64,000 nt of DNA from Sulfitobacter marinus (GCF_900116285.1 NZ_FPAJ01000007.1:62001-126000); one strand, 5' to 3'. Shown: positions 42,480 through 53,381, counted from the first letter of the stretch. Notes: generated by a model not told the origin, from the sequence alone. A program made the numbers and translations.

Positions 42480-43060
42480 GCGCGCAGGCATACCCAGTCT
42501 GCGAGGGTGCCGTCCAGCCCCTTATCGCGTCCTGTTGCATGCTCTTTGACGGTCAGGCCCGCATCAGCCAAAAGACCGGTCAATTCGTCGTGGGTGAAGT
42601 AGGTATAAAGCCGGCCCAGCGTATCGCGACGTTCGCCTGTGCCGGTCTTTACCCCGATGTGAAATACCCCGTTCGGGCGCAGGGCGGCGGCGATGTTTTT
42701 CAGATGGCGCGGCATGTCGCGGCGCGGCGCGTGCAAAAGGCTGAAGTTGGCCCAAACCCCATCATAGAGATCGGTGCCGGTCAGATCATCAAAGCTGGCT
42801 TGTTTCGCCGTGACCCCGTGTTTCTGTGCGGCGAGGGCCACCATTTCGGGCACAGGGTCTATCGCGGTAACCTTAAGGCCCGCGCGGGCCATATGCTCGG
42901 CTGCGATGCCCGGACCGCAGCCCAGATCCAGAACGGTGCCGCCTGGTTTTACCGCGCGGATGAACGCGTGCAGTTGTGGATCACCAGTGATGCTCTGATT
43001 GAACTCAGCGTATTCCTGCGCTTTGTCTGCGTAGACGCCTAGCGTTTCTGGATCGCTCAT
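42467..43060 (-). CDS. SAM-dependent class I methyltransferase
   Basis: A 197-residue Rossmann-fold methyltransferase with motif [20 protein letters not shown] (residues about 47-65), AIDPVPEM as the ribose-binding acidic loop and [11 protein letters not shown] as motif IV. ATG 43060 ([10 protein letters not shown]) overlaps the DUF3429 stop by 4 bp; the frame upstream of it is not used. Substrate unknown. It sits between rnhA and a membrane protein. Confidence 0.88.
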   Translation of the reverse strand: MSDPETLGVYADKAQEYAEFNQSITGDPQLHAFIRAVKPGGTVLDLGCGPGIAAEHMARAGLKVTAIDPVPEMVALAAQKHGVTAKQASFDDLTGTDLYDGVWANFSLLHAPRRDMPRHLKNIAAALRPNGVFHIGVKTGTGERRDTLGRLYTYFTHDELTGLLADAGLTVKEHATGRDKGLDGTLADWVCLRAWRN

Positions 43061-43509
43061 AAAAACACGCCTGTCGCGAGGCAGATCAATACAATGGCGG
43101 TTAATAAGACACGCAACTTCATCCACCATTCAGGGGCCAGCCCCCACCGCCAAAACGCGAAATCTAGCGCCAGCAATCCGGCAAAGCCGAACATCAGGTT
43201 CATGCCAGCCCCGACCGGGCCGCCGCCCGTCATGAAAAACGCCCAAAGGGCTGGGATGACTGCAAGGGTGTACCCCGTCGCGGCCTGTGGGCCATCGGCC
43301 TTGGTGGCAAAGCCCCACAAGACGCCGGACATGAATGACAAAATCACTGCGCCATAGAAAAGCTGGATATAGGGACCAACAAAACGGCCCCCCAGATTGG
43401 CGGCAGCCCAGGTGGCTAGGGGTTCATTGACCACCGTCAACGCGCCCCAGATGAACGGGATCAGACCGGCAAGGCCAAGAATAAGCGGGGCGCGGGGAAT
43501 AGTTGTCAT
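43057..43509 (-). CDS. DUF3429 membrane protein
   Basis: A 150-residue inner-membrane protein with five hydrophobic helices and the motif [17 protein letters not shown], typical of DUF3429. It overlaps ispH by 4 bp at the start and the methyltransferase gene at the end. Function unknown; the family frequently sits near isoprenoid or quinone genes, which could hint at lipid metabolism but is not evidence. Confidence 0.85.
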   Translation of the reverse strand: MTTIPRAPLILGLAGLIPFIWGALTVVNEPLATWAAANLGGRFVGPYIQLFYGAVILSFMSGVLWGFATKADGPQAATGYTLAVIPALWAFFMTGGGPVGAGMNLMFGFAGLLALDFAFWRWGLAPEWWMKLRVLLTAIVLICLATGVFL

Positions 43510-44456
43510 GCGGGCACCCGCAAGACGCGCGGAACCTTGAATTCAACGTTTTCGATGGCGGTTTCGACCAGTTCTTCGGTGACGTCGTAGCGGGATTTAA
43601 AGGCGTCGATGACTTCGTTGATCAGCACCTCGGGGGCGGATGCGCCTGCCGTGATCCCGATGCTTTTGATCCCGTCTAGCGCGCGCCAATCGATGTCGTC
43701 AGCGCGCTGAACAAGCTGGGCATAAGAACAGCCCGCGCGCGATCCGACCTCGACCAGCCTTTTGGAGTTGCTGGAGTTCGGGGCACCGACGACCAGCATG
43801 GCGTCGCATTTAGGGGCCATGGCCTTGACCGCTTCTTGGCGGTTGGTCGTGGCATAGCAGATGTCTTCCTTGTGGGGGCCAACAATGGCCGGGAACCGCG
43901 CGTTCAGGGCCGCGACGATGTCTGCGGTGTCATCGATGCTCAGGGTTGTTTGCGTAACATAGGCCAACTTTTGCGGGTCCCGCACGGTCACGGTTGCCAC
44001 GTCTTGCGGGGTTTCGACCAGCAGCACTTCGCCGTCGGGCAGTTGCCCCATGGTGCCGACGGTTTCGGGGTGCCCTTCGTGACCGATCATAATCATCTGA
44101 AGCCCTGCATCTGCGTGGCGCTGCGCTTCGATGTGGACCTTGCTGACCAAAGGGCAGGTGGCATCAACATAGACCATATTGCGGGCCTGCGCAGCATTAG
44201 GGACCGATTTTGGGACACCGTGGGCGGAAAAAATCACCGGGCGGTCATCGGGGCATTCCGAGAGTTCCTCGACAAAAACGGCACCCTTTTCACGCAACCC
44301 GTCGACGACGAATTTATTATGTACAATCTCGTGGCGAACATAGACAGGTGCCCCCCATTTTTCGAGCGCCATTTCAACGATCTTGATGGCGCGGTCCACC
44401 CCTGCACAAAACCCACGGGGGGCCGCAAGATAAAGGGTCAGGGGTGATTTTGACAT
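43506..44456 (-). CDS. ispH: 4-hydroxy-3-methylbut-2-enyl diphosphate reductase
   Basis: Final enzyme of the MEP isoprenoid pathway, a 4Fe-4S protein making IPP and DMAPP. The three cluster cysteines lie in [25 protein letters not shown] and [20 protein letters not shown]. The start is ATG 44456 with AAGGAG six bases upstream, giving 316 residues; the frame extends further but is not needed. Upstream, 44457-44686 shows no gene. Confidence 0.97.
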   Translation of the reverse strand: MSKSPLTLYLAAPRGFCAGVDRAIKIVEMALEKWGAPVYVRHEIVHNKFVVDGLREKGAVFVEELSECPDDRPVIFSAHGVPKSVPNAAQARNMVYVDATCPLVSKVHIEAQRHADAGLQMIMIGHEGHPETVGTMGQLPDGEVLLVETPQDVATVTVRDPQKLAYVTQTTLSIDDTADIVAALNARFPAIVGPHKEDICYATTNRQEAVKAMAPKCDAMLVVGAPNSSNSKRLVEVGSRAGCSYAQLVQRADDIDWRALDGIKSIGITAGASAPEVLINEVIDAFKSRYDVTEELVETAIENVEFKVPRVLRVPA

Positions 44457-44686
44457 GTCCGGCTCCTTGGGCTTGGTGATTAGATAAGTGCTGCAGGCAC
44501 AATCGTCCAGACGGGAGCGGCGGCCGCGCAAGCATATCGTCCGTGGGAAGCCGCGTCCTATGGAACCTTGGTAAGGTGCCGTTTCATATTTTGAGCTTCT
44601 TTCGCCTTTGCCAGCACTCGAAAACCAATTCAGAGCCTATGCCCGTAGCGTTTGCCGCATAATTGTAACGGGCTTTTTGCGCGCAA

Positions 44687-45232
44687 TCAGTCTTCGCTGG
44701 TTTCGCGCGGGGGGCGGCCAATGACGTCGCGCAGATCTTCCAACTCGATAAAGTTGTCCACCTGGCGGCGTAGATCATCCGAGATCATCGGCGGTTGGCT
44801 GCGAATGGTGCTGACAACGGACACACGCACGCCTTGGCGCTGCAGGCTTTCGACCAGAGGCCGAAAATCACCATCGCCCGAGAAGATCACGATGTGGTCG
44901 AGACGCGGTGCCAGTTCCATCGCATCGACTGCCAGTTCGATGTCCATGTTACCTTTGACTTTGCGCCGGCCCATGCTGTCGGTGTACTCCTTGGCGGGCT
45001 TTGTCACCATCGTGAAGCCGTTATAGTTCAGCCAATCAACCAAGGGACGGATCGGCGAATATTCTTCGTTCTCAAGCAGTGCAGTATAATAGAACGCGCG
45101 CAACAGTTTTCCGCGTCTCATAAACTCGGTACGCAACAACTTGTAGTCAATATCGAAACCAAGGCTTTTGGCAGCGGCGTAAAGATTCGAACCATCTATG
45201 AATAGAGCTAAGCGTTCGTCTTTATAAAACAT
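44687..45232 (-). CDS. NYN-domain protein (LabA/DUF88, PIN-like nuclease)
   Basis: A 181-residue NYN/PIN-fold protein with the conserved acidic set: Asp in LALFIDGSNLYAAAKSLG, Asp in KGNMDIELAVDAM and Asp in VIFSGDGDFRPLVE. These are expected metal-binding nuclease residues acting on RNA. ATG 45232 with AAGGA six bases upstream is chosen over the longer start at 45316. It is divergent from folK across 128 bp. Confidence 0.92.
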   Translation of the reverse strand: MFYKDERLALFIDGSNLYAAAKSLGFDIDYKLLRTEFMRRGKLLRAFYYTALLENEEYSPIRPLVDWLNYNGFTMVTKPAKEYTDSMGRRKVKGNMDIELAVDAMELAPRLDHIVIFSGDGDFRPLVESLQRQGVRVSVVSTIRSQPPMISDDLRRQVDNFIELEDLRDVIGRPPRETSED

Positions 45233-45360
45233 ATGATGTCCTTGTAGTAATAGGCTGCTAGGGAGGTTGGTTGCGAGAATGATATCACAGATTACGATTT
45301 TTTTGCGTGAAATCAATCATGTCCTTTGGGAACCCATAGCCATTTGTGACGAGGCGGCAA

Positions 45361-45963
45361 GTGATAAACAACTGTAGATATGTAAGTACCGTGCGAGATA
45401 TCGCAAAAGTGTCTTGGGTTGCGCTTGGCGGTAATCAATCATCAATAGCGGGTGGCCCGGCCGAGACCGTTGCCTATGCAATCGATCTCTTGAAAGCGCA
45501 GGGATATAATTTACACGCCAAGAGCCGGCTTTTTGCCAATCCTGCGTTTCCGCTGGGATCGGGTCCGGATTACGTGAATGCTGTGGTCGGGTTCCAGACC
45601 GATTGCGCGCCTCATGAGACCCTCGAGGTGTTACACGAAATCGAGGCAAAGCTGGGCCGGGAACGGCATGTGCGGTGGGGATCACGATCTGTTGATCTTG
45701 ATCTTATCGCGGTGGGGGACGCGGTTTTCCCCGATGTGCAGAGACAGAATCACTGGCGTAATTTGCCCTTGGACGATCAGATGATCCAAACGCCTGATGA
45801 ATTGATCCTGCCGCACCCACGGATGCAAGATCGGGCGTTTGTATTGGTGCCTATGGCCGAAATCGCCCCGAATTGGCTGCATCCGATACTGGAAAAGACC
45901 GTTTTGCAGATGTTGAATGACCTGCCGCAACAAGATAAAGACGACGTCAGACCGATTGAATAA
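45361..45963 (+). CDS. folK: 6-hydroxymethyl-7,8-dihydropterin pyrophosphokinase
   Basis: HPPK of folate biosynthesis. The N-terminal VSWVALGGNQSSIAGGPAET and the catalytic WGSRSVDLDLIAVGD are diagnostic, with LPHPRMQDRAFVLVPMAEIA at the end. The start is uncertain: GTG 45361 is preceded by GAGG at a good distance, but GTG 45346 and GTG 45391 are also in frame, and the family core begins only near codon 15. Followed by rpoZ at 70 bp. Confidence 0.9.
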   Translation: MINNCRYVSTVRDIAKVSWVALGGNQSSIAGGPAETVAYAIDLLKAQGYNLHAKSRLFANPAFPLGSGPDYVNAVVGFQTDCAPHETLEVLHEIEAKLGRERHVRWGSRSVDLDLIAVGDAVFPDVQRQNHWRNLPLDDQMIQTPDELILPHPRMQDRAFVLVPMAEIAPNWLHPILEKTVLQMLNDLPQQDKDDVRPIE

Positions 45964-46033
45964 GCCCTTGTAAATCTCGCAAAGGGCTTCTAAATAGTCG
46001 GCTTCTTGCAGCATTTCTTATTGGAGCATCCCT

Positions 46034-46387
46034 ATGGCCCGCGTCACTGTTGAAGATTGTGTGGACAAAGTTCCAAACCGGTTCGAGCTTGTTATGCTTG
46101 CCGCGCACCGTGCCCGTGAAATTGCAGCAGGTTCCCCTGTTACAGTTGATCGTGACAATGATAAAAACCCTGTCGTTTCCCTGCGCGAAATCGCTGACGA
46201 AACACAGTCTGCTGACGATCTGCGCGAGCGCCTGATCGAAAGCAATCAGAACCAGATCGAAGTTGACGAACCAGAAGAGGACGCAATGGCGTTGCTGATG
46301 GGGGCTGAACAGGACAAGCCGGAAGAAGACAGCATGTCCGAAGAAATGTTGCTGCGGCAATTGATGGCAGCACAAGGGCAGGGCTAA
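46034..46387 (+). CDS. rpoZ: RNA polymerase omega subunit
   Basis: A 117-residue omega subunit: [20 protein letters not shown], then [15 protein letters not shown], matches the family. The C-terminal half is acidic ([20 protein letters not shown]). Omega helps assemble RNA polymerase and forms part of a ppGpp site, so its position 36 bp upstream of the rsh gene is functionally apt. Confidence 0.96.
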   Translation: MARVTVEDCVDKVPNRFELVMLAAHRAREIAAGSPVTVDRDNDKNPVVSLREIADETQSADDLRERLIESNQNQIEVDEPEEDAMALLMGAEQDKPEEDSMSEEMLLRQLMAAQGQG

Positions 46388-46423
46388 GACCCGCGCCCTT
46401 CGGGGCTATGAGGCAGTACAGGC

Positions 46424-48574
46424 ATGAACACCGCCGAAATTACGGCTGACGATCTTGTCGCGCTTGTTCGCGCCTATAACCCTAAGTCCAACGAAGAACA
46501 CATCCGCCTCGCCTATGACTACGGTGAGAAGATGCACGAGGGGCAGTTTCGCCATTCAGGCGAGCCCTATTTTACGCATCCGGTTTCTGTCGCCGCTATT
46601 CTGACCGAGCAGCAGCTGGACGACGCCACGATCATCACCGCGCTGCTGCACGACACGATTGAAGACACCAAGGCGTCTTACGCCGAGGTCGAGAAACGGT
46701 TTGGCCAAGACGTGGCCGAACTGGTTGATGGCGTTACAAAGCTGACCAATCTTCAGCTGAATTCGACCGAAACCAAACAAGCCGAGAATTTCCGCAAACT
46801 GTTTATGGCGATGTCCAAGGACCTTCGGGTGATCTTGGTCAAGCTCGCGGACCGCTTGCATAATATGCGCACGATTAAATCGATGCGCCCCGACAAGCAG
46901 GTTCAAAAGGCCCGCGAAACCATGGATATTTATGCGCCACTTGCCGGGCGCATGGGGATGCAGTGGATGCGTGAAGAGCTGGAGGATCTGGCCTTTCGCG
47001 TGCTGAACCCCGAGGGGCGGCAATCAATCATCCGGCGTTTTATCACGTTGCAACGCGAAACGGGCGATGTGATTCAGCGGATTACCGGCGACATGCGCCA
47101 AGAGCTTGAAAAAGCCGGGATCGAGGCCGAGGTCTTTGGCCGTGCGAAAAAGCCGTATTCGATCTGGCGCAAGATGCAGGAAAAGGATCAGTCGTTTTCG
47201 CGGCTGTCCGACATCTATGGTTTCCGGGTAATCACCACCACTGACGACGCCTGCTATCGCGCGCTTGGGGTTATCCATCGCCGTTGGCGGGCTGTGCCGG
47301 GCCGGTTCAAGGATTACATCAGCCAACCTAAAACCAACGGCTATCGGTCGATTCACACAACTGTTTCGGGCCGTGATGGTAAACGGGTCGAGGTTCAGAT
47401 CAGAACCCGCCAGATGCATGATGTCGCCGAAACCGGCGTGGCCGCGCATTGGTCGTATCGCGACGGTGTCCGGTCGCGGAACCCCTTTGCCGTTGATCCG
47501 GTGAAATGGGTCGCGCAACTGACTGAACAGCTGGATTCCGAGGAAGATCACGAAGATTTCCTCGAGGCGGTCAAGCTTGAGATGTATGCAGATCAGGTGT
47601 TCTGCTTTACGCCCAAGGGCGAAGTGGTCAAGCTGCCCCGTGGTGCAACTCCGATTGATTTTGCCTATGCGATCCATACGCGGATCGGGTCGGCCTGCGT
47701 GGGGGCCAAGATCGACGGGATGCGGGTGCCGCTGTGGACCCGTGTCAAAAACGGCCAGTCGATCGAGATTATTACGGCACAAGGCCAAACGCCGCAGGTC
47801 ACGTGGTTGGATATCGCAACTACAGGCAAGGCCAAGACCGCGATCCGCCGGTCCCTGCGCGAGGTGGATCGTGCGCGGTTTGTGAGCCTTGGGCGCGAAT
47901 TGGCGCGTTCCGCCTTTGAACAGATCGGCAAACGTGCGACCGAAAAAGTGCTGCGCACGGCGGCGCGGAACCTGAGATTGGACAGCCCCGAAGACTTGCT
48001 TGCGCGGCTTGGCTCTGCCGATCTGACGGGCGGCGAAATCGTACAATCCGTCTATCCGCATCTGCAACCAAAGCCGGGCGAACAGGTGGACCAAAAACGC
48101 GCCGTTGTCGGTTTGCAGCCAGGGCAGTCCTATGACCGTGCCCCGTGTTGTCAGCCGCTGCCGGGTGAACGCATTGTTGGCATCACCTATCGCGGCAAGG
48201 GTGTCACGATCCACTCGATTGATTGTGAACGGCTGTCTGCTTACGAGGATCAACCAGAACGCTGGCTGGATTTGCGCTGGCATGACGGCCCGCATCCTGC
48301 CGCCTATGGCGCGACGCTGGATCTGACGATTGGCAACGGTGCCGGTGTCTTGGGGCGGATTTGCACGTTGATCGGTCAATCGGGTGCCAATATTTCAAAT
48401 CTGGAATTTTTGGACCGCAAACCTGACTTTTACCGGTTGCTGATCTACGTAGAGCTGCGAGACATAGCGCATCTGCATTCTTTGATGCCGACCCTAGAGG
48501 CAGAAAGCGAAGTGGCTGAGATCAGCCGACATAGAAACATGAAGGCTTTGAAAGCGAACGACAAAGAAGCCTGA
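46424..48574 (+). CDS. rsh: Bifunctional (p)ppGpp synthetase/hydrolase (RelA/SpoT homologue)
   Basis: A 716-residue Rsh protein. The N-terminal HD hydrolase domain keeps its motifs (TALLHDTIEDTKASYAEVE; LADRLHNMRTIKSM). The synthetase domain has DIYGFRVITTTDDACYRALG and TNGYRSIHTTVSG with VEVQIRTRQMHDVAETGVA. A TGS domain (EVVKLPRGATPIDFAYAIHT) and a C-terminal ACT domain follow. With both active sites intact it should be the single stringent-response enzyme of the cell. Downstream of rpoZ. Confidence 0.97.
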   Translation: MNTAEITADDLVALVRAYNPKSNEEHIRLAYDYGEKMHEGQFRHSGEPYFTHPVSVAAILTEQQLDDATIITALLHDTIEDTKASYAEVEKRFGQDVAELVDGVTKLTNLQLNSTETKQAENFRKLFMAMSKDLRVILVKLADRLHNMRTIKSMRPDKQVQKARETMDIYAPLAGRMGMQWMREELEDLAFRVLNPEGRQSIIRRFITLQRETGDVIQRITGDMRQELEKAGIEAEVFGRAKKPYSIWRKMQEKDQSFSRLSDIYGFRVITTTDDACYRALGVIHRRWRAVPGRFKDYISQPKTNGYRSIHTTVSGRDGKRVEVQIRTRQMHDVAETGVAAHWSYRDGVRSRNPFAVDPVKWVAQLTEQLDSEEDHEDFLEAVKLEMYADQVFCFTPKGEVVKLPRGATPIDFAYAIHTRIGSACVGAKIDGMRVPLWTRVKNGQSIEIITAQGQTPQVTWLDIATTGKAKTAIRRSLREVDRARFVSLGRELARSAFEQIGKRATEKVLRTAARNLRLDSPEDLLARLGSADLTGGEIVQSVYPHLQPKPGEQVDQKRAVVGLQPGQSYDRAPCCQPLPGERIVGITYRGKGVTIHSIDCERLSAYEDQPERWLDLRWHDGPHPAAYGATLDLTIGNGAGVLGRICTLIGQSGANISNLEFLDRKPDFYRLLIYVELRDIAHLHSLMPTLEAESEVAEISRHRNMKALKANDKEA

Positions 48575-48608
48575 GCACGCGAAGTTTGCCAAATCCAAGG
48601 ACGAAGAG

Positions 48609-49304
48609 TTGATTTTTAAACGTCGCGACCCGAAACCTGCATTGCGCGCCATGGCCGAGTTCATGTGGCCGCGTGGTGGTTGGACGCGTGCGTTTCATTA
48701 CGTCAAACACCGGATGCGTCGCTTGCCGGACACCCCCGAACGCATTGCGCGGGGCATTTGGGCGGGTGTTTTCACGACGTTTACGCCGTTCTACGGGATG
48801 CACTTTATCGTGGCTGCGTTGGTATCTCGGCTGATGCGGGGCAATATGTTGGCCGCTTTGATGGGCACGTTTTTTGGCAACCCGCTGACCTATGTGCCGA
48901 TTGGGCTGTCATCGCTGTCGATGGGGCATTGGATATTGGGCTCTCCGATGCAGCGGGGGGAGCATCGGTCTTTCGGCGGTAAATTCGTCGACGCGGGCTA
49001 TGACCTGTTTGCCAATTTCATTGCAATCTTTACCGACCGCACCGCGGATTGGTCTGGGCTGACCGTTTTTTGGCATCAGGTGTTTTACCCCTATCTGATC
49101 GGGGGCATTTTGCCCGGTATCATCTGTGCGACCATCGCGTATTATCTGTCGGTGCCACTGCTGCGGGCCTATCAGAAACGCCGAAAAGGTGTGATCAAAG
49201 CGAAATTCGAGGCGCTCAAGAAAAAGGCCGCAGCCAAGGCCGAAGCGAAACGTATTATGGAGCAGACGGCTCAGAAGGGGAGTGATCATGGCAGTGCAGG
49301 GTAA
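48609..49304 (+). CDS. DUF2062 membrane protein
   Basis: A 231-residue protein of the DUF2062 family, with the signature GIWAGVFTTFTPFYGMHFIV and GTFFGNPLTYVPI. It has three to four hydrophobic segments and a lysine/alanine-rich cytoplasmic tail. The start is TTG 48609 with AAGGA seven bases upstream. The 3' end overlaps pdxJ by 17 bp. Function unknown. Confidence 0.87.
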   Translation: MIFKRRDPKPALRAMAEFMWPRGGWTRAFHYVKHRMRRLPDTPERIARGIWAGVFTTFTPFYGMHFIVAALVSRLMRGNMLAALMGTFFGNPLTYVPIGLSSLSMGHWILGSPMQRGEHRSFGGKFVDAGYDLFANFIAIFTDRTADWSGLTVFWHQVFYPYLIGGILPGIICATIAYYLSVPLLRAYQKRRKGVIKAKFEALKKKAAAKAEAKRIMEQTAQKGSDHGSAG

Positions 49305-50040
49305 GCTGAGACTTGGGGTCAATATTGACCATGTCGCCACGGTAAGAAATGCGCGGGGCGGCGCGTATCCCGATCCGTTGCGTGCCGCGCGCGCAGCACA
49401 GGACGCCGGTGCGGACGGCATTACCGCGCATCTGCGCGAAGACCGTCGCCACATCACCGATGCCGACATCGAAGGGCTGCAAGAGGTGCTGACCGTGCCG
49501 CTGAATTTCGAGATGGCAGCCACGGATGAAATGCAGGCCATCGCCTTGCGTCACAAGCCCCATGCGGTCTGCATCGTGCCCGAAAAGCGCGAGGAACGGA
49601 CAACCGAGGGCGGCCTTGAGGTTGCCCGCGAAGAGAACAAACTGGCCCATTTCATCGCCCCCTTGCGGGACGCTGGCTGCCGGGTGAGCATCTTTATCGC
49701 AGCCGATCAACGCCAGATCGAAGCGGCTAACCGCATCGGTGCTGAAGTGATCGAATTGCACACCGGTGCCTATTGCGATGCCTTTGCCGAAGGGCATTGG
49801 GAAGTCGCGCAAAAGGAACTGCAAAAGCTGGAGGAAATGGCCAAGTTCGGGCATGATCTTGGGCTGGAAATCCATGCGGGGCATGGTTTGACCTATGACA
49901 CCGTGTCCCCCGTGGCAGCGTTCCCCGAGGTCCAAGAACTGAACATCGGCCACTTCCTGATCGGCGAGGCGATCTTTCTCGGGCTTGGTCCGGCCATTGA
50001 AGAAATGCGCCGCCTGATGGACGATGCACGGGCAGAGTAA
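49288..50040 (+). CDS. pdxJ: Pyridoxine 5'-phosphate synthase
   Basis: Condenses 1-deoxyxylulose 5-phosphate with 3-amino-2-oxopropyl phosphate to make pyridoxine phosphate. The 250-residue TIM barrel begins LRLGVNIDHVATVRNARGG and contains ITAHLREDRRHITDAD, NFEMAATDEM and the phosphate-binding NIGHFLIGEAIFLGL. ATG 49288 follows GGGGAGTG; GTG 49282 is an alternative. Nine bases separate it from acpS. Confidence 0.96.
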   Translation: MAVQGKLRLGVNIDHVATVRNARGGAYPDPLRAARAAQDAGADGITAHLREDRRHITDADIEGLQEVLTVPLNFEMAATDEMQAIALRHKPHAVCIVPEKREERTTEGGLEVAREENKLAHFIAPLRDAGCRVSIFIAADQRQIEAANRIGAEVIELHTGAYCDAFAEGHWEVAQKELQKLEEMAKFGHDLGLEIHAGHGLTYDTVSPVAAFPEVQELNIGHFLIGEAIFLGLGPAIEEMRRLMDDARAE

Positions 50041-50049
50041 GGCGGTAAT

Positions 50050-50451
50050 ATGATCCTTGGCATCGGGACTGATCTTGCAAATATCGAACGTATTCAGGGA
50101 ACGCTTGACCGTTTTGGCGACCGGTTTCGCAACCGTGTTTTTACGGATACCGAACAACGCAAGGCAGAGCGTCGCCGCGATGTTGCAGGCACCTATGCAA
50201 AACGTTGGGCGGCCAAGGAAGCATGTTCAAAGGCGCTTGGGACGGGCCTGCGGATGGGGATTGCGTGGAAAGACATGGCCGTCACCAACCTGCGCAGTGG
50301 GCAGCCGGTGATGCACGTGACCGGTTGGGCGGCCGAGCGATTGTCGAAAATGACACCCGCAGGGCACGAGGCGATTATCCACGTCACATTGACCGATGAT
50401 CACCCTTGGGCGCAGGCTTTCGTGGTGATTGAGGCGCGCCCAATCACGTAA
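50050..50451 (+). CDS. acpS: Holo-[acyl-carrier-protein] synthase
   Basis: Transfers 4'-phosphopantetheine from CoA to acyl carrier protein. The 133-residue protein starts [15 protein letters not shown], with Asp of the GTDL motif as a metal ligand, and has [17 protein letters not shown] with the second metal Glu. Grouped with pdxJ and lepB as in related genomes. Confidence 0.96.
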   Translation: MILGIGTDLANIERIQGTLDRFGDRFRNRVFTDTEQRKAERRRDVAGTYAKRWAAKEACSKALGTGLRMGIAWKDMAVTNLRSGQPVMHVTGWAAERLSKMTPAGHEAIIHVTLTDDHPWAQAFVVIEARPIT

Positions 50452-50566
50452 TTCCCGCCGTTACCTTGATATCTCTCGCTATGGATGTGCTGGCGCGTCG
50501 CGCATCGCTTGACTTGGGGCAGTCCTGCCCGCATGTAACCACAAACAGATCATCAGGAGCGCCAGC

Positions 50567-51403
50567 ATGGCTGCGAAGGAAAAAACAGGCAACGCGATTG
50601 TCGAAACTATCAAAACAATCGTCTATGCGTTGTTGATTGCAGGTGTATTTCGCACCCTGTTTTTCCAACCGTTTTGGATTCCGTCCGGGTCGATGAAAGA
50701 GACATTGCTGATCGGTGATTTTCTGTTCGTGAACAAGATGGCATATGGCTACTCCTACGCGTCCTGCCCCAGCATTATTGCCCCGCGGTTCGGGATCGAA
50801 ATGGATGCGAAAGACATCTGCGGTGTGTTTGATGGCGACAACAGCCGGCTGTTCGCATCCGAGCCAGAACGCGGCGACGTGGTTGTGTTTCGTCACCCAG
50901 TTTCGGGCCGCGACTATATCAAACGTTTGATCGGCCTGCCCGGTGACAAGGTTCAAATTTCGCGTGGCGTGATTAGCATCAACGGCACTGCCGTTAAGCT
51001 GCGCGACGATGGGGTTTTTGAAGAAACGATGGAGCGTCAAGGCCCGCAAGGCATGCGGCCGCGTTGTGAAAACGGGGCCATTGGTCAAGGCGGCGTTTGC
51101 AAAAAATCCCGTCAGATCGAGACGCTGCCAAACGGTGTCGAGCACGCTATTTTGAACATTGGCAATCAGGCATCTGACAACACCGGTATATATACTGTCC
51201 CCGATGGTCATTATTTCTTTATGGGTGACAACCGCGACAACTCGGCCGATAGCCGTTTGGCGCAGCAGGCTGGCGGCGTAGGCTTTGTCCCGTTTGAAAA
51301 CCTGATTGGCCGCGCGGACCGGATTATGTTCAGCTCGGGCGGGCGGTCCATGTTGTTCTTCTGGACATGGCGCAGCGACCGTTTTTTCAAAGCGATCAAG
51401 TGA
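50567..51403 (+). CDS. lepB: Signal peptidase I
   Basis: Membrane serine protease with a Ser-Lys dyad that removes Sec and Tat signal peptides. One N-terminal transmembrane helix ([20 protein letters not shown]) precedes [10 protein letters not shown], in which Ser42 is the nucleophile. The general base Lys is near residue 120 in [27 protein letters not shown] is the signature near the C-terminus. The stop overlaps the rnc GTG start (GTGA). A 115-bp gap separates it from acpS. Confidence 0.97.
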   Translation: MAAKEKTGNAIVETIKTIVYALLIAGVFRTLFFQPFWIPSGSMKETLLIGDFLFVNKMAYGYSYASCPSIIAPRFGIEMDAKDICGVFDGDNSRLFASEPERGDVVVFRHPVSGRDYIKRLIGLPGDKVQISRGVISINGTAVKLRDDGVFEETMERQGPQGMRPRCENGAIGQGGVCKKSRQIETLPNGVEHAILNIGNQASDNTGIYTVPDGHYFFMGDNRDNSADSRLAQQAGGVGFVPFENLIGRADRIMFSSGGRSMLFFWTWRSDRFFKAIK

Positions 51404-52086
51404 AGTTAAGCGCGGATCTAAAGGCCTTTGAGGGCCGCATCGGGTATAAGTTTGCCAAACCCGAACTGCTTAATCGTGCCGTCACACATGCGTCGATGTC
51501 TTCGGCCAACCGCGACGATAATCAACGGCTGGAATTTCTGGGCGACCGGGTGTTGGGTCTGGTCATGGCCGAAGCCTTGCTGGCGCTGGACCCGGGTGCC
51601 ACCGAAGGCCAGTTGGCCCCTCGGTTCAATGCGCTGGTGCGCAAAGAAACCTGTGCCGATGTCGCGCGTGAAATCGATATGGGCGCAGTTCTTAAATTGG
51701 GGCGGTCCGAAATGCTGTCTGGTGGTCGCCGCAAGCAAGCCTTGCTGGGCGACGCAATCGAGGCAATAATCGCAGCGATCTACTTGGATGGTGGGCTGGA
51801 GCCCGCAAAGGATTTCATTCTGCGTCAGTGGGGCGATCGCGTCAAAACGGTAAAACAAGATGCGCGCGACGCCAAAACAGCGTTGCAGGAATGGGCGCAG
51901 GCCCGAGGATATCCACCCCCATCCTATGTACAGACCGACCGGCAAGGACCGGACCATGCGCCGGTGTTCACGATATCTGCGCGGATTGAAAATGGGGAGC
52001 AGGCTGTTGCGACAGCGCCCTCGAAACGTCAGGCCGAACAGGCCGCCGCCAAAACGCTTTTGGCACAGTTGGAGAAAAACTCATGA
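51400..52086 (+). CDS. rnc: Ribonuclease III
   Basis: A 228-residue double-strand RNA endonuclease that processes rRNA precursors. [19 protein letters not shown] is the catalytic signature, with [16 protein letters not shown] as the second acidic cluster, and residues from about 155 form the dsRNA-binding domain. GTG 51400, overlapping lepB by 4 bp, is preferred to the longer frame starting at 51367 inside lepB. It overlaps era by 4 bp. Confidence 0.96.
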   Translation: MKLSADLKAFEGRIGYKFAKPELLNRAVTHASMSSANRDDNQRLEFLGDRVLGLVMAEALLALDPGATEGQLAPRFNALVRKETCADVAREIDMGAVLKLGRSEMLSGGRRKQALLGDAIEAIIAAIYLDGGLEPAKDFILRQWGDRVKTVKQDARDAKTALQEWAQARGYPPPSYVQTDRQGPDHAPVFTISARIENGEQAVATAPSKRQAEQAAAKTLLAQLEKNS

Positions 52087-52991
52087 CCACGCGTGCTGGC
52101 TTTATCGCCCTGATCGGTGAGCCCAATGCGGGCAAATCCACGCTACTGAACCGGATGGTTGGCGCGAAAGTGTCGATCGTCACCCACAAAGTTCAAACCA
52201 CCCGCGCGCGCATTCGCGGCGTTGCGATGGAAGGGGACAGCCAGTTGGTGTTTGTTGACACGCCCGGCCTGTTCCAGCCCCGTCGCCGTTTGGACCGCGC
52301 CATGGTTGCTGCCGCTTGGGGCGGCGCTGCGGATGCCGATATCGTTGTGCTGCTGATCGAGGCAAACCGTGGTCTGACCGAAGGTGTCGAGCGGATTTTG
52401 GAAGGGCTGGAAGGTATTGATAAGGGGCGTAAGGTGGCCTTGGCGATCAACAAGATCGACCGCGTTGACGCCCCTGTTCTGCTGGGCCTCAGCAAAGAGA
52501 TGAACGAGCGGTTTCCTTTTGCGGAAACATTTATGATTTCTGCGGAACGTGGGCACGGCATTGATGCACTGCGCCAATGGCTGGCGGGCGAATTGCCTGA
52601 GGGGCCATGGCTGTACCCCGAAGACCAGATTGCCGATCTGCCGATGCGTATGATCGCGGCTGAAATGACCCGTGAAAAGCTGACATTGCGGTTGCATCAG
52701 GAATTGCCCTACCAGATGACGGTCGAGACCGAGAATTGGGAAGAACGCAAAGATGGCAGCGCCCGGATCGACCAGCTGATCTATGTCGTGCGCGATGGCC
52801 ATAAGGGCATCGTTTTGGGCAGCAAAGGCGAGACGATCAAATCGGTCAGCAAAGCCGCCCGCGAAGAACTGGAAGAGTTTCTGGGCCGCAAGGTGCATCT
52901 GTTTTTGCAGGTTAAGGTCCGACCGAATTGGCTGGATGATGCAGAGCGTTACACTGAAATGGGGCTGGAGTTTAAGGACGGCAATGTTTGA
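52083..52991 (+). CDS. era: GTPase Era
   Basis: Ribosome assembly GTPase that binds 16S rRNA 3' end. The 302-residue protein has G1 [10 protein letters not shown]3 DTPGLF, G4 NKID and a C-terminal KH domain ([20 protein letters not shown]). Coupled to rnc through ATGA, so rRNA cleavage and 30S maturation factors are made together. Confidence 0.97.
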   Translation: MTTRAGFIALIGEPNAGKSTLLNRMVGAKVSIVTHKVQTTRARIRGVAMEGDSQLVFVDTPGLFQPRRRLDRAMVAAAWGGAADADIVVLLIEANRGLTEGVERILEGLEGIDKGRKVALAINKIDRVDAPVLLGLSKEMNERFPFAETFMISAERGHGIDALRQWLAGELPEGPWLYPEDQIADLPMRMIAAEMTREKLTLRLHQELPYQMTVETENWEERKDGSARIDQLIYVVRDGHKGIVLGSKGETIKSVSKAAREELEEFLGRKVHLFLQVKVRPNWLDDAERYTEMGLEFKDGNV

Positions 52992-53051
52992 TTGCTGGTC
53001 TAAACGACCCTGCGGGGCGGATTTTTTTCCATTTGGAATTGGGGTTGGCGC

Positions 53052-53381
53052 ATGGCGCGGCTGACAGCGCGTTTCTGGGTCGACGCCTATTTGGCGCGGC
53101 TACGTGTCTTTGATATTCCTGCGTTTGTTGTGGCGCATGGCGATGACACTGGCGGGATCGTTCTGGTCAAGCTATCGACCCTTGATGGGAATGCGGCGCT
53201 GTTTCACAAGAGCTTTGATCTGGTGAGCGGTGAGCGCGCGTGGGTCGAGATGACTAGCGGGACCGACGCCGATGTAGATGCGTCTATCGCCAAGCAACGC
53301 GGCTTTGATCCTGATCTTTGGGTGATTGAGGTTGAGGATCGTCAGGGCCGGCATTTATTGTTTGAGGAAGGGTTGAGCTGA
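53052..53381 (+). CDS. DUF1491 protein
   Basis: A 109-residue protein of the DUF1491 family: [20 protein letters not shown] at the start and [19 protein letters not shown] near the end. It shares one base with the recO start (TGATG), so the two are coupled. The family is largely restricted to alphaproteobacteria and has no established function; a place beside recO and era suggests a housekeeping role. Confidence 0.9.
   Translation: MARLTARFWVDAYLARLRVFDIPAFVVAHGDDTGGIVLVKLSTLDGNAALFHKSFDLVSGERAWVEMTSGTDADVDASIAKQRGFDPDLWVIEVEDRQGRHLLFEEGLS

Noticed and set aside
44457-44686. Small gene in the ispH-NYN gap
   Set aside because: A 64-codon minus-strand frame overlaps the end of the NYN gene and has no ribosome-binding site or protein-like composition.
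47024-48379. 451-codon minus-strand frame over rsh
   Set aside because: Mirror frame of a fully conserved RelA/SpoT gene in GC-rich DNA; the translation shows no family features.
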